64,000 nt of DNA from Cordilura impudica (GCA_963682025.1 OY821519.1:250106358-250170357), one strand, 5' to 3'. Shown: positions 1 through 11,502, counted from the first letter of the stretch. Translations and numbers: made by a program. Notes: generated from the sequence alone by a model not told the origin.

Positions 1-743
1 TGATGGATATATTAATGAAAATACATCTAATGCAGTCAAAAATTCGGAAAGACATTTAGGTCCATCTACTTCAAAAGACGCTCTATTTTTGGAGTTCACA
101 GATTCCTTCAATGTAAAAGAAAGTGATGGAAGCCAGTTGGATGAAATAAATATTTATTTAAATAAAACGTGTGGAAATGAAGATATCATGGCATTTTGGA
201 AAAATGTCATTGATTTACCCCGTTTAAAAGCTGTTGCTCGACATATTTTGAATATTCCTGCAAGCTCTGCAACAAGCGAGCGAGTTTTTTCAGTATCGGG
301 ACGCATTTTAGAAGAACGCAGGACCCAATTAATCAGTGAAAATGTAGACAAGTTTTATTTTTAAATAAAAATATGTAAGCAATTGCAATGCAGTGCTTTA
401 TATTACAGTTAATTTCTCTTATTAAAAGAATATAATTTTTTCATTTTTAATGTGTATCAACGCTCTTACACACAAATACATTTCTTGTATAAGTTGTAAC
501 AATAAGTTTTTATGTAGTTACATATATAAATAATAATACAAAGATTTTTCCATAAAAAAAAGATGGATTGAACGCTTTTTGAAATTTGCGTTGAGTCATC
601 GTGCGTGATCCAAAAATTTGCAGCCGTGAGCGCGCGTGACGTGAGCTTTAAATATTTTGTTTAACGTGACTGTGCGTGAACGGAAAATTTTGGGGCGTGA
701 GCGTGCGTGCCGTGAGCTGAAAATCACTCACGCGCCCATCTCT
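1..743 (+). mobile_element. hAT transposon, 3' end only
   Basis: The window opens inside a hAT element. After the transposase end (about 364-378) comes a 3' terminal region whose last bases (about 730-743) read GCGCCCATCTCTA; on the other strand this is TAGAGATGGGCGCG, close to common hAT termini (C/TAGAGATGGGC). Between 590 and 740 lies a cluster of GTGAGCGYGCGTG-like words, the kind of subterminal repeat bound by hAT transposases. The 5' end and one copy of the target duplication are outside the window, so the right boundary is inferred from motif similarity alone. Confidence 0.7.
2..364 (+). pseudogene. hAT transposase, C-terminal dimerisation region (partial)
   Basis: The frame is open from the left edge, so this is the C-terminal piece of a larger protein. 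The visible 120 residues end in the hAT C-terminal dimerisation signature: LPRLKAVARHIL, then SSATSERVFSVSG, then RTQLISENVDK. This is typical of hAT transposases and domesticated hAT-derived proteins, which are nuclear DNA-binding recombinases. The frame stops at 362-364 just after DK. Reading two bases on (frame starting at 355) restores the usual LFLNKNM ending with a stop at 376-378, so a single-base deletion near 353 has probably broken the last residues. The catalytic RNase H-like core and BED finger would lie to the left of the window. The terminus at about 743 supports an element rather than a host gene. Confidence 0.8.
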
Positions 744-3290
744 AGTTGCTACAACACATTGAAGCAACCGTTGCCTGGTGTGTAGGCAGCATTAGAGTTA
801 CTTTAACAGTGATAACAACACTGTCGAAAGAAAAACGTCGTAACTAAAGATATGCAATTAGTTGTTAATATTGGAAATTTAAATAAAAGAAGTTTCAGAG
901 AATAATCATGATTATAAATACCTAGTTTTAGTTTATATTTTACAATAATTTCTTTACATAATAACTTAATAGCAATTAAATTTAAAAACTTTAGTGTTTA
1001 AAATATGGAAACAAAAACTTAATATTTTACACATAACAAAACAAAAAAATTTAAGAGTAAAAAGTGTACTTATTAAATAAGTTTTTTTGGAATAAGATAA
1101 ACTTTGAATATGAAAGAATTTATTTCAAGCAGATATTAATGACGTTAACAAAAATCGCGTTTTTTTAAATCCCGTCCCGCTTAATTGTCATCTCCGTTTA
1201 ATAAACATTTATAATACATTCTTTATTAAATTTCGTGTCATCATTGTAAACAAGCACCACTACAACCCCTCATTATTGTGTGTTTATCATGTGTTTTTAT
1301 ATTTTGTCTCTTTGTATCTTTAGAAATGTAGTTGTTTCATTTTGTTTTTTGTCTACTGTCTAAATGTTTTACGCTTTATATTTTTCTCCCTATATTACTT
1401 TAAATGTTTTAATGTGTTATAGCTCAGAGAGCTCGCGTTTTAACATAACCATTTAACGTTTGTCAGCTTACATACATTCACATTCCTTTCGTTCGTTAAC
1501 TTTGTTTTGAAAATATAGTTTAAAAATTCACGGTGTGATTGAGAGTAAATCACATGTAAATACTTGAGTGTGTTACTTTTGTCAAGAAACCCGTTAGTTA
1601 ATGTGGAACTTGTTTTAAATTTATAAACAACTTAATTGTGTTGTTAAATTGGGGAGTAAATTCAATTTGCTCTTTGAATAGTTACGATGATAGTTACATA
1701 CATATATATTTTAACATAAGGCGTATAGATTTAAATTTAGAATTAAAACATACATATGTAGGTATTAAATAATGTTTGATGTATCTAAGAAGTGTAGTTT
1801 AAGAATTAATATGAGAAAGAAAAAAAAAACTATATAAAAAATTTTATTAAATATATAAATGTTTTCGATATACTTTATATTATGTTAAATTTTGTATTAA
1901 ACAATTTCAACTTATAAAAAAAAAAATTGAGGAATGTTTAAAAAAACTATAAACAAGACTAAACAAGGATATCAATTAAAATAAAACTCTGAAATTTGTA
2001 AATTTAGTCTGGTATTGACTGTTCTTTTTAATTTAGTTATAGATTTAAAAAATTAATAACAATCCGAAAATTGTTGTACAGTGTAATACATTTTTCAGAT
2101 AATTATTTCTTTCTATAAAAAAAGCCATCACTATTTTTATAAAAACACAATAAATACTGGCCAAAAATAAAAAGAAGAGCAATTAAGATTAAATATAAAT
2201 AGTTGTACAGTGTTATAATTGTTAGTTTTCAAATATAATTTAAGTGAAGATTTTAGTAATTAACTCTTAATAAATTGACATATTTTTGAAACTTGTATTT
2301 TAGAAAATATATTTGAAAATTACTAAAGTTAGATTTTGTTTTAACCACTTAGGCGGATGAGCAATTTGTCACGTACATATATGCTAGGTTTTACTTTTTC
2401 CACCATTTGTATTTTTCACAAATTTAATTAAAAACCCAACACATCGAACATAACTCAATCTTTGCCTAGTTGCAAAGATTCAGGGCATTTTATATCGTGT
2501 TTGATTTTCACATTGTTTTATAATTATATTTTAATGCATTCTTTAGAAATAGGACGAAAAAACAAAGATTGAAAATAGCGATATAAAAAGTAAGGGAACC
2601 TACAACCATAAAGTTTTAATTGAAAAGTAGTAGTTAAAGAAAATACTGACTATTAAACTTTTTAAAAGTATTAAATAAAAGTTTGTATTAATCAAAAAAT
2701 ATTGAATTTTAAAGAATTAATAAGAATATCTGGAGAGATTAAATTAATCACTTTTTAATAACAAGTTTAATATTTAAAAGTTAATTTAAATAAAGGTAAA
2801 AAGATGATCTACGACAAACTTCGATGTATTGATAATATATTTAAAAACATTTATTTAAAAAAATATTTTAAGAGTGTTAAAAGATAAAGACATTTTCAAA
2901 TTCTGGATAAAAAATTATGAGTATATTAAATGTTTGTATTTAAATATTTTATATGTTCTTAATTAAGTTTACAACTAGAATTTGGAAAACAGAACCATAA
3001 AAAGATGTTTAAACACTACTAAATATTATTAGCATTCTTAATTCCAGCATTCAAATGTTTACTAATTAAAAATTACTTAAACTAAGAATATATTTTTTTA
3101 AATTTAAATTCGTATAAAATGAAATTCGTTAACAATAAGTAAGCGGTATGTAAATTTATTTTCATATTTAATATATTAACAGATTTGAATACACATTTTT
3201 CTTTCTTAATTTAAAAATACAAGTATTTTTTTAAGAGAACAAACAAATTTGTTAAAAAAAACAAATTTAAAAAAATAATTTTAAACTCAA
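744..3290. other. AT-rich intergenic DNA, no gene seen
   Basis: About 2.5 kb of A/T-rich sequence with stops in all frames. I see no coding signature, RNA gene or clear repeat family. The stretch 1420-1620 is slightly less A/T-rich but carries no recognisable motif. Confidence 0.6.
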
Positions 3291-3851
3291 CTCTGTTGTG
3301 TAGTACTTTTAACATACAACTGTGCGTTTTTGTGGATTTTAATGAGATCATTTGAACATTGCATGTTAGAGAAAGATGACAAACAAAATCCACATAAGGC
3401 ACTGTATCTATCACATTCTGACTTACGACAAACGCAATGCTGCATTATAATAACCGAAAACATATAATAAACTACAATAACAAGAAAAAAATACAAAGCA
3501 AGTAAACAACAAACACGTAAAGAGCATACTATAAAATCGCTGATGAAGCAAACTGTGATTTTGTTTAAAAACTCGTGAGAAATTCGTGTTTTGAACATAA
3601 CAACAACACCATGTTTATAAGAAACTAAACTAAAACTATACAAAATGACACATAAACGAAGTCAATGAGAAAAGCGGTGGCGGTAGCAGATTTAATTTGA
3701 GCGCGTTAAAAACTAAATAAATAAAATTATTAAGAAATTACTCTATTTAATAAAAGTTATTAACACAAAAAATGTGAAAAAGTCTTTGTTTAATATAAAA
3801 CAATAAAAAAAAGTTTTGTTAAAAGTACAAATTATAAAAAAGACCATTATA
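3291..3851 (+). promoter_or_regulatory. Gene A 5' flank / 5' UTR, shared with gene B
   Basis: This block aligns by eye with 13490-14001 in front of gene B. Shared landmarks in order are: CATACAACT, GAGATCATT, a GTTAGAGA(A/G)AGAT..CAAACAAAA stretch, CACATAA..GCAC, CTTACGACAAAC or CCTACGACAAAC, AATGCTGCAT, a GCGG..GCAG patch, TTATTAACA..AATGTGAAAAA, and ATAATGTTGGAGCATG at the start codon. Similarity this far outside coding sequence indicates that the duplication included the promoter and leader. The transcription start is not identified. Confidence 0.5.
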
Positions 3852-4634
3852 ATGTTGGAGCATGTTCCCATTAAAATTGAAAATGAAGTTATAGAGAATG
3901 GAGCAGAAAATACTATAAAATCTAATATTGAACAACAAATACAAGATCATAAAGTATTAACTACTGAAAACGAAGATCTTTTGGTAATTGAAGAGATATC
4001 TTCTATGAGGATTGGCGAGTTTGAAGTGATCGAATTAGAGGCTACTAAATATGTAGAGACATCAACAAACTCAAAATCCTACAAAAATAATAATTTAGAG
4101 AATAAAAAGCTGTGTCTGGGAAATAACGATGATTCTGAGAATGAAATAAATTGTAAAAATGTATCAATATCTCGTACACAAAGTAATGAATTCACTTGTA
4201 GCAAACTCTCTATTGTTTGCTCCGATAAAGCAGACACTACATCATGTGGTAACATCTGTGTCCTTTACCAGCAACAGAAACTTATCATTAATTGTATGTT
4301 TTGTGATTTAAATTATGGCGATATAGGAAATTTTAAAAGCCATTTAGGCGAAGACCACAAAATGTTTCACTTGGAAGAAGATGTAGCACAAAAAAACTCG
4401 CCTCGTATTTTGCGTAAACGAATCGGAAGTCGAAAAGAACTAAATCACGAATTAAAGTTAGAACATTTAGAAGGCGAAGTTCACACATCAGAATCTTTTG
4501 GCAATGTTTTTATATCGCATCAACAAGAATTGCTAATGGTGTGCAGTAGTTGTGACACTGAATATGCCGGTTTGGATTTGTTTGAAAAACATCTTCAACA
4601 ACAACATCATGTCTTTGAACGATCCCGGATTAAG
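3852..4634 (+). CDS. Zinc-finger gene A, exon 1 (N-terminal 261 aa)
   Basis: First coding exon of a C2H2 zinc-finger protein. I chose the ATG at 3852 because its paralogue starts at the equivalent codon (14002) with the same MLEH.PIKIE opening and a conserved leader. The exon ends with lysine codon AAG followed by the donor GTTAGT at 4635, phase 0; the open frame beyond it has no counterpart in gene B. Residues about 148-172 and 231-255 each form a C-X2-C-X12-H-X4-H finger. Each finger is preceded by a similar strand (CGNICVLYQQQKLIINC and SFGNVFISHQQELLMVC), so this is a duplicated ~40-residue module, not a canonical TGEKP array. There is no ZAD. The first 100 residues are acidic and low in conserved features. 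Likely a nuclear DNA-binding regulator; the target is unknown and I do not recognise an orthologue. Confidence 0.85.
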
Positions 4635-4702
4635 GTTAGTGTTTGTTTAAAATTAAATATCTGCCTCGACTTTGGTTGGAAACAAAAAATTTTTTTTTTG
4701 TA

Positions 4703-5885
4703 GTAGGAGTAGTATTTATTATACTTTAATTTAAAACTAATAATTAATATTTAACAATTTTTATACAACTTCTTGATTTGTGTTATTATATCTTAAAAAT
4801 TGTGTGACATTTCTTTTAAAAACATTAACATTTCTTTCTAATTTGACATAGTTAGGTAACGTAATATATATTTTTAGTTCCTTGAAGAAGAGAGATCTTT
4901 GCATTGCTGTTGTTGTCACCCTTTGTAATCTAAAGTTTTCCGCGTTTCTTAAGTTATACGGTTGAGCTTCTCCCACGTACATCAGTTGGTCGATCAAGTA
5001 TTCTGGAGCATTACCCATCTTCATCTTTTGGACAAAATTCAACGTATTAAATTCTAATCTTTGTTGTATGTTCAACCATTTCAATGTATCTAGCATATAT
5101 TGGATGGGAGTATATCTGTTACATTTTAAAATAGAACGCATAGCCTTATTTTGAAGTTTTTGCAATCTTTCCAATTGTGTTGTGCAGCAGGTATACAGAA
5201 TTGTGGAGCCGAATTCAAAATTAGGTTTTATCATTGTGTTATACATATTTATTGCCGTTGTTATCGATATTTTATTTCGCACCCGTTTAAAAAAGCCGAT
5301 TTTTTTTCAAATTTTCTTACATATGTAATCGACGTGATGTTTAAATTTTAAGTCTTTATTGATTATGAAACCCAGATATTTTATTTGATTAACTTTTTCA
5401 ATTGTTTCATTATTAATTTTAGAAACTGTGTTACTGTTCATGTTTATTTCCATTATTTTAGTTTTTTTTTCATTTAGTTTTAATTTATTAATTTTCAGCC
5501 AATTGTTTATTTTGTTGATATTATGCATTATATTATCTTTACATTGTTCCTCTGTATTTCCTTGAGCATAGATCAGTGCGTCATCAGCATATAAAATTAT
5601 TTCGCATTTATTTAAAATATTGGGCATATCATTTATATATATTATAAATAATAGTGCTCCTAATATAGAACCTTGTGGCACTCCAATTTTATTATCAATT
5701 TTATCCGATTTAACACCATTAACTTTCGTAATTTGTTTTCGATTTGTCAGATATGATTTAAACCATTGCAGTTCATTTTCTCTGATACCATACATATACA
5801 GTTTTTTAATCAATAGCTCTCTATCGATAGTCTCGAAAACAGACTGGGAAATTTCATTCTTCCCCCTAACATTTAAGTTTTTTTA
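4703..5885 (-). pseudogene. Non-LTR retrotransposon, RT fragment
   Basis: Minus-strand reverse transcriptase remnant, 5'-truncated at about 5885. One continuous frame runs from about 5865 down to 4761, broken by a single in-frame TGA at 5307-5309. Visible RT motifs in order are FETIDRELL (remnant of the first catalytic block, with the usual AFD altered), GVPQGSILG, YADD as YADDALIY, then KYLGFIINKDLKFK..H. A LINE-type C-terminal thumb region follows (MRNKIS to NTNQEVV). The first catalytic aspartate region is at the truncated edge, and no endonuclease remains. The downstream T-rich run near 4690-4703 would be the A-rich tail on the element's strand. The clade is unclear. Its C-terminal region resembles the + strand fragment at 6060-6573, so the two are related but not identical families. 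It lies antisense in the intron of gene A. Confidence 0.85.
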
Positions 5886-6059
5886 AAAATTAGTTTAACT
5901 GTTCTTCCAATAAATATCTCTTATTGGAAATGTTTTTTCTTTATTCGCCTTGGAAAGAATGGTTCTGTTTTTCTGGTTTCTAATATTGGCAACCATTTCA
6001 GATCATTCAACAATTATTTTTTACAATTTTATCAGATTCCTTTAAAGTTGGTAAATCTT

Positions 6060-6573
6060 TTTTTAAATATCAAGTATTTTATAAGAAAATAAATTGAAGA
6101 AATAAATGAAGAGATTAAAAACAGCCACAGTTTTATTTTAAAAAGATGTACAGGAGATGTAAGAAATGCCGAACATTTTAGAATACGACGAGTCTTCACA
6201 AGAGCAATGCAGCTATCACTTTTCTACAAAGGACTTAAATTATATAAATTAATTCCAAATAATATAAAAAATGAGAGAAATGAATGTGGTTTTAAAAGGG
6301 AATGTGTAAAATTTGTAAGAAATAATGTATTTTTATAGAGCTAAAATTTAAAATTAAACTATTTATTAAATATGTAAACATTGTGAACATTAATAGTACT
6401 AAAAATACTAAAAAATAAAATTAAAATTAATAAATAATTCTAGGAACATAGTTCATACAGCTTATGCTGCAACAGAGCTTATCCCGTGGTTCGTACCAGG
6501 GATGAGTAATGTCTAGCATATGCGGACATATGTATGTAAGGGTGGATTTATTTCTAATAATAATAATAATAAA
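6060..6573 (+). pseudogene. LINE 3' end with (TAA)n tail
   Basis: The + strand codes for the last roughly 90 residues of a LINE protein related to the thumb region of the element at 4703-5885: compare RNAEHFRIRRVFTRAMQ here with RNAENFRLQRVTTTAMQ there. It stops near 6338. A 3' UTR follows and ends in TAATAATAATAATAA at 6555-6572, a tail type known from I-like LINEs. It is heavily 5'-truncated, with no RT catalytic motifs. It lies in the intron of gene A. Confidence 0.7.
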
Positions 6574-6603
6574 GAGCGTGGTAGCTATAGTTTGAAAGAG
6601 TAA

Positions 6604-7359
6604 CAAGTAAGAAAATTATAGTCGGTCTAGACCGACTATACGATACCCTATACCATGCGTTTAGAGACCCTATCTCTCAGGCCCAACTAACTGGATATAG
6701 AAAATAAGCATAAACCAAATTTGAGTGGGATTTTTATTAATTTTTTCGGCTGCAGATATGAAAAAGTTCATATCTACATATATGGGGACTAGGCTCAAAA
6801 ATGGACCGATCCTGACCGTGTTTGGCAAAGTCTCTTGTATTTTGCAAAAATATATACAAACAAAATTTGAAAAGAATCAGTGCAATATTTTTGTTTTTGA
6901 TAGATTTAAGTGAAGATCGGGAAGCAGCTCTATATGGGGCCTATGACTAAGAGTTGTCCAATAGGGATAATTTTTGGACTTCTGATTAATATATACATAC
7001 AAACCCAATTTGACTAAGATTTGTATGATAATTTGGATCTTATGGCAATATATGTTGATTTCATAGGGGTCATTTGTATGGGGGCTACGTCTGAACATGG
7101 ACCGATTCTCACCAATTTCAATAGCGTTCATCCCATGGCCGATAAAAGATCACATACCAAATTTCGTCAAAATATATTCATATTTGCGACCTGCATTTTG
7201 ATTACAAGCTTACAAGGACGGACGGACATCGTTAAATCGAATCAGTGATTCTGATTCGATCGGTATAATTAAAGATGGGTGTAGGTCAAATATTTTTGGT
7301 TGTTACAAACAGCAGCACAAAGTCATTATACCCAAACCACATAGTGGTATAGGGTATAA
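6604..7359 (-). mobile_element. DINE-1/Helentron-like element, family X, full length
   Basis: Read on the minus strand it starts TTATACCCTATACCACTATG (7359 downward), has a short GTCCGTCC tract near 7225, and ends with the inverted copy of the start (ATACCCTATACCA at 6641-6653), an 18-base palindrome AGTCGGTCTAGACCGACT (6620-6637) and the tail CTTACTTG (6604-6611). Subterminal inverted repeats, a short tetranucleotide tract and a 3' hairpin with a short tail are the known layout of DINE-1/Helentron-associated elements. It is non-coding; small frames in it are chance. It lies in the intron of gene A. Confidence 0.7.
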
Positions 7360-8061
7360 AAAGTAGAAAGTGGATTAGTTTAAAACAAAATGATTTGGAA
7401 TATTTTTGTGGAATTAAAAGGAATAAGAACAGTTCTTTCTACTATGAAAAGTTTATTTTGAAAAGGATTTGGTTTCGAAAGGGCGAAAGAATTATTTTTT
7501 AAATTAAATCCTTTGTATTTGAAATGCTTTATAACTTCGTAACAAAAATTATATTTTTAATTAAAATAATAAATTATTTAAATTCGAAACAAATCTTATT
7601 CTTAAGATAACAATTGGAAAGAAAATAAATGTAAAGATGGCAACGTTTTGTTTATTTTTTTTTTTTTACTAATAATAAGAACTGTTGACATAAAGTAGGA
7701 ACAGTTTATTTCTTTGAGTAAATAATACAGTGGGGAGTATCAAAATTGTTTTAGAGGTAATAAGGAAAATAGTAGTAGGATAGATTTAGAAATAGAAAAT
7801 ATATTTTCATCAGTAAGACTTTTAAGTAAATAAAAACTTTCGGGAATGTAGTGTGAGTTTAAAATAAATAAATATTGGAGAAATTTTTGTTTGGGAACAT
7901 AGTATGTGGTTTCCAAAAATTAAAACTAAAAAAATAAATTATTCCACTCGAAATAACCGAAAGTTCAAAAAAAAAAAATATTTCTAAGTAGCCATTAGAC
8001 AATGTTCCTTATGTAATTACAATAATATTTGTATTACAATAATATTTGTATATATTAATAT
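7360..8061. other. Intronic A/T-rich DNA
   Basis: No gene or clear transposon. GGAACAGTT-like words occur at about 7426 and 7698, and TTTGGGAACATAG at 7890. Similar words occur in the matching position of gene B's intron. Confidence 0.4.
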
Positions 8062-8274
8062 TTGTCTAGACCGACTATACGATACCCTATACCATGCGTT
8101 TATGACAGAAAATAAGCATAAACCAGATTTGAGTGGCATTATTAATTTTTTTTTTCGGACATAAAGTGATTCTGAGTCGATTGGTATAATAAAAGATGGG
8201 TCAAATATTTTTAGTAGTTACAAACATCAGCACAAAGTCATTATACCCTGAACACATAGTGGTGTACTGGTATA
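8062..8274 (-). mobile_element. DINE-like family X, internally deleted copy
   Basis: It has the family X 3' hairpin side (TCTAGACCGACTATACGATACCCTATACC, given in two halves: TCTAGACCGACTATACG then ATACCCTATACC) and the 5' side (GGTATAATAAAAGATGG to GGTATAA), but the roughly 500-bp middle is missing. It abuts the next copy directly. Confidence 0.65.
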
Positions 8275-8705
8275 ATTATAGTCGTTCTAGACGCTATGCG
8301 ATACTCTATACCATGCGTTTAGAGGGGTCTCAAGTCCAACTAATTGGATATAGAAAATATGCCTAAATTAAATTTGAAAAAAAGGATTTACCAAATTTGG
8401 TAATTCACTAATTTTTTGCAAAAAAGAAACATGTATACATACATATTAAATTTGGGAAAAATGTGTGCAATAATTTGGTTTTTTGATAGATTTAAGTGTA
8501 GATTGGGATCCAGCTTTATATGGGGGCAATAACTAAGAAGTCTTCCACAGGGTTTATTTTTGGACTACGGATTAATATGTGTAATAAACACAAACAAACC
8601 AAATTTGACCAAGATCTTTATGATAATTTGGGTCCTATGTCATTTGTATGGGGTCCAGGTTTGAACATGCACCGATTTTTACCAATTTGCAAATTTCAAT
8701 TAAAG
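8272..8705 (-). mobile_element. DINE-like family X, 5'-truncated copy
   Basis: Starts with a mutated hairpin (AGTCGTTCTAGACGCTATGC) and CTATACCATGCGTTTAGAG, then follows the family X body as far as ACCGATTTTTACCAATTTGC. The 5' third (GTCC tract and subterminal repeat) is missing. It is in tandem with the copy at 8062-8274 and ends about 80 bp before exon 2 of gene A. Confidence 0.65.
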
Positions 8706-8787
8706 TTAAAAAAAAAATTAAATTGATAGTAGTTTTTAAATATGTATATATAAATATTTTTCAATTTATTTTACTTTCATCTAATAG

Positions 8788-10299
8788 TCGGATACATCTA
8801 CAGAAACAGTAAACACGGCAGAGAACTATGAATCAGATAGCGAAACAATGAATCTTAAGGATTCCATAAAAGTAGATAAGGAGACAATTACAGACAATAT
8901 TCCAGCTAAACCCAGTAAAAGATCTGTGACAAAACGTAAATGTACCACTAAGGACAATCAAAGTCAACAAGAAGATTTAGAAAGAACAGAAACTAAATTA
9001 GAACCAGATCTATTGCAAACCGTAGCTCAAAAAACACCAACACTAATAAATAAAAGAAGTCGTAGAACAATAAAGTCCTCAATGGAACTAGAAGAGCCAA
9101 TTTCTGAAGATCCATCTGATGAAGATCAAATAAACGAAGAAAATACACAAGACGAAAAATATCTTTTAAAACCACTTTATGAAGAGCAAATTTCCAATAG
9201 TATTTCAGAAACAGATGAAAAACGTTTAAATGAATTTGATGAAAAAATCCTTAAACTTAAAAAGTTAAAAGAACTTAAAGAACGATGTAATAAAGAGAAG
9301 AAATATAAATGTACATTATGTGAGTTGGCATATTTCAATAAAGAGGATCTAAGTGAGCATATGAGTCAGCACTCTACTGATCGTCGCTACAAATGTTCTT
9401 ATTGCTCCAAAGGATTTAAACGTAATTGTGATTTAATGACTCACGTACGAGTTCATACTGGCGAGAAACCATTTGTCTGTGAAATATGCAATACATGTTT
9501 CAGAGCTAAACAAAATCTTTTGGTACACAGAAAGTCCCACATGGGTGAAGCTTCCAAAACGTACGAGTGTGAACACTGTGATAAGAAATTCCTACGCAAT
9601 ATCGATCGTAAAGTTCATATGAGAACCCATACCGGTGAAAAACCTTTTAGATGTGAAATATGCAATCGTGGTTATTCCTCGAAATTCAATGTTAAAGCTC
9701 ATTTCGACAGAGATCATATTTCCGGTAATGGTCGCAAGAAAAAAAAAGGACCAAATCCTCAGGCCCTAAAAGAAGAATTAGATAAACAAAAGAAACTGCT
9801 AGAAGAACTAAAACCAAGTAAAACCGACGAAAAGATTATAACCACAGAATTTAAATCTCCAATTCCTGAGGAAGACAAACCATTTGTATGTGATACATGT
9901 AACAAACGTTTCCGGGCTAACCACTATCTTTTGTTACACAAAAAGTCTCACACGGCTGAAGCTTCTAAAACGTTCGAATGTGAACAATGTGATAAGAAAT
10001 TTATACGTAATAGCGATCGTAAAACTCATATGAGATCTCATACCGGTGACAAGCCATACAAATGTGAAATATGTGATCGAGGTTTTTGCTCGAAATTCAA
10101 TATGAAAGCTCATGTCGAAAGAGATCATATTTCCGGTAATAGGCGTTGGAAACCTGGTCCACAACTTAAGGCTTTAAAAAAAGATATAGATAAACATAAG
10201 AAACTGATAGAAGAACTACAACAACAGCTGCGACAACGAAATAAAACCGATGAAAGGATTATACCTACAGAAGAACTTCCCACACAGGAATCTTTGTAA
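8788..10299 (+). CDS. Zinc-finger gene A, exon 2 (C-terminal 503 aa, eight fingers)
   Basis: The acceptor TAG at 8785-8787 gives phase-0 joining to exon 1 (K then SDTSTETV), and the frame stays open to the TAA at 10297-10299. The whole protein is about 764 aa. After a low-complexity linker come five C2H2 fingers at residues about 436-571 (YKCTLC, YKCSYC, FVCEIC, YECEHC, FRCEIC) with TGEKP linkers between several. A basic KKKKGPNP patch and a coiled-coil-prone KEELDKQKKLLEELK segment follow. Fingers three to five and this tail are then repeated: FVCDTC, FECEQC, YKCEIC at about 629-708, with RRWKPGPQ and KKLIEELQQQLRQ. Just before the first finger, the segment matching gene B's first finger has lost both cysteines and both histidines. 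Expected role: nuclear sequence-specific DNA binding, with dimerisation through the tail. No regulatory target can be read. Confidence 0.9.
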   Translation, partial: SDTSTETVNTAENYESDSETMNLKDSIKVDKETITDNIPAKPSKRSVTKRKCTTKDNQSQQEDLERTETKLEPDLLQTVAQKTPTLINKRSRRTIKSSMELEEPISEDPSDEDQINEENTQDEKYLLKPLYEEQISNSISETDEKRLNEFDEKILKLKKLKELKERCNKEKKYKCTLCELAYFNKEDLSEHMSQHSTDRRYKCSYCSKGFKRNCDLMTHVRVHTGEKPFVCEICNTCFRAKQNLLVHRKSHMGEASKTYECEHCDKKFLRNIDRKVHMRTHTGEKPFRCEICNRGYSSKFNVKAHFDRDHISGNGRKKKKGPNPQALKEELDKQKKLLEELKPSKTDEKIITTEFKSPIPEEDKPFVCDTCNKRFRANHYLLLHKKSHTAEASKTFECEQCDKKFIRNSDRKTHMRSHTGDKPYKCEICDRGFCSKFNMKAHVERDHISGNRRWKPGPQLKALKKDIDKHKKLIEELQQQLRQRNKTDERIIPTEELPTQESL

Positions 10300-10700
10300 A
10301 TTGCCAACATCTTCCATAACAACATTAATACCCTCGCCATCAGCTTCCACTATCAGCTAAGGTCCCTTTACAAAATCTAAAAAATCTTCAAATTAAATAC
10401 CTTACTACTATGTCACTACATCAGAAAAATAGACTACTTACTCAAAGGGTACGACGAGTTTTAAGAAGGAGAGTATCATAGCAAGTTTTTTTTATGGTGC
10501 TGAAACAGAAAGAACTTTTTAGGGCTGGATAAAATAAAAAAAAAAAAATAACAGATAATTAGCTCCAGAAAGGATCAACAAATGCTAGAGAGGTGGTATA
10601 AGGTAAAACTTAATTTGTATAAAACACTTAAATTTATAAAAAAAATTTTTATACATATTATTATACTTTTAAAAAATAAAGCAATAAAGTCACTTACATT
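10300..10700 (+). other. Gene A 3' flank / probable 3' UTR
   Basis: Non-coding A/T-rich DNA after the stop. Candidate AATAAA polyadenylation signals lie at about 10525, 10675-10680 and 10683-10688. The transcript end is not defined. Confidence 0.4.
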
Positions 10701-11490
10701 TTCTAGTAACCATGCTCTCCTTCACTTTTTTCTCTCGTTCTATATGTTTATTTGTTTACTCCTTGTCCGTTTCGTAGGATCATAAATAAGTTAATTTCTT
10801 GATTATATAATTATATATTATTTTTTTTAATTGTTTTGTGATTATAAAACATTTATTACACTTTTATTTAAAACTATAATTTTTATATATACATATATAT
10901 ATATATATATATTGTAAATGATTAGATTGCTCTTTTAAGAATCTTTATATACTTATCCACTTATACACTTTAAAAAAAAACTTTTTGTTCTAAAAGGATT
11001 TTCAAATTTATTAAATAAAACAACTTTTCTTTTATATGTCAGTATAATTGTTATTGATAGTTTTCAAAGAAATTTAACTAAAATCGGGATTCCAGTAAGA
11101 TAGTAAAGTGAAAATCTAAAAATAACTATTTGAAAATGAAAAATGTATTTGAAAATGAAAAATCAAAGTTTAAAAAATAAAGTAAAGATTTTTTTATAAA
11201 GAAATTGTAAAAACACGGTTTTTTAAGCATTAAGAATTAAGACATTGTTTTCAAGAATTTAATTGGACGGAATATATTCTGACAGAAATCTTCTTTAATA
11301 AATGTTAAATTTACTAATTAAAATTTTTGGAATATGACGGTGAGTCAATGTCTCTACAAATATAAGAAAAAGAGCACTAAGAATTTAAAACAAAGTATAT
11401 TTTGGAAAAAATACCAAGTTGCAAATCACGGCTGCGCAAATTTTTAGGTAAGTGCGTCACTCAGTTTTTTTATAACAATCGATTTTTTGC
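10701..11490. other. A/T-rich spacer with (TA)n
   Basis: No gene seen. A TA dinucleotide run occupies about 10883-10913. Confidence 0.5.
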
Positions 11491-11502
11491 TATTTTTGAA
11501 AA

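Larger units (their letters stand above)
4635..8787 (+). other. Intron of gene A, filled with transposons
   Basis: 4.15-kb intron with donor GT at 4635 and acceptor AG at 8786-8787. It holds two oppositely oriented LINE pieces, three DINE-like copies and about 700 bp of otherwise unremarkable A/T-rich DNA at 7360-8060. Words resembling GGAACAGTT recur in that stretch (7426, 7698) and in the gene B intron. Confidence 0.8.

Noticed and set aside
3287..3643. 118-residue minus-strand frame before gene A
   Set aside because: Overlaps the conserved leader of gene A; the matching stretch before gene B does not keep this frame.
3852..4634. ZAD domain in the zinc-finger N-terminus
   Set aside because: The spacing is C-X2-C-X12-H-X4-H twice, without the four-cysteine ZAD pattern.
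4703..6573. One LINE with a 5' inversion (twin priming)
   Set aside because: Both oriented pieces contain the same C-terminal region and differ from each other, so they are two insertions of related elements.
6725..7248. Small frames in the DINE-like copies (also 11864-12231, 43198-43386, 47349-47576)
   Set aside because: They recur only as part of the repeat, are broken differently in each copy and have no known domain.
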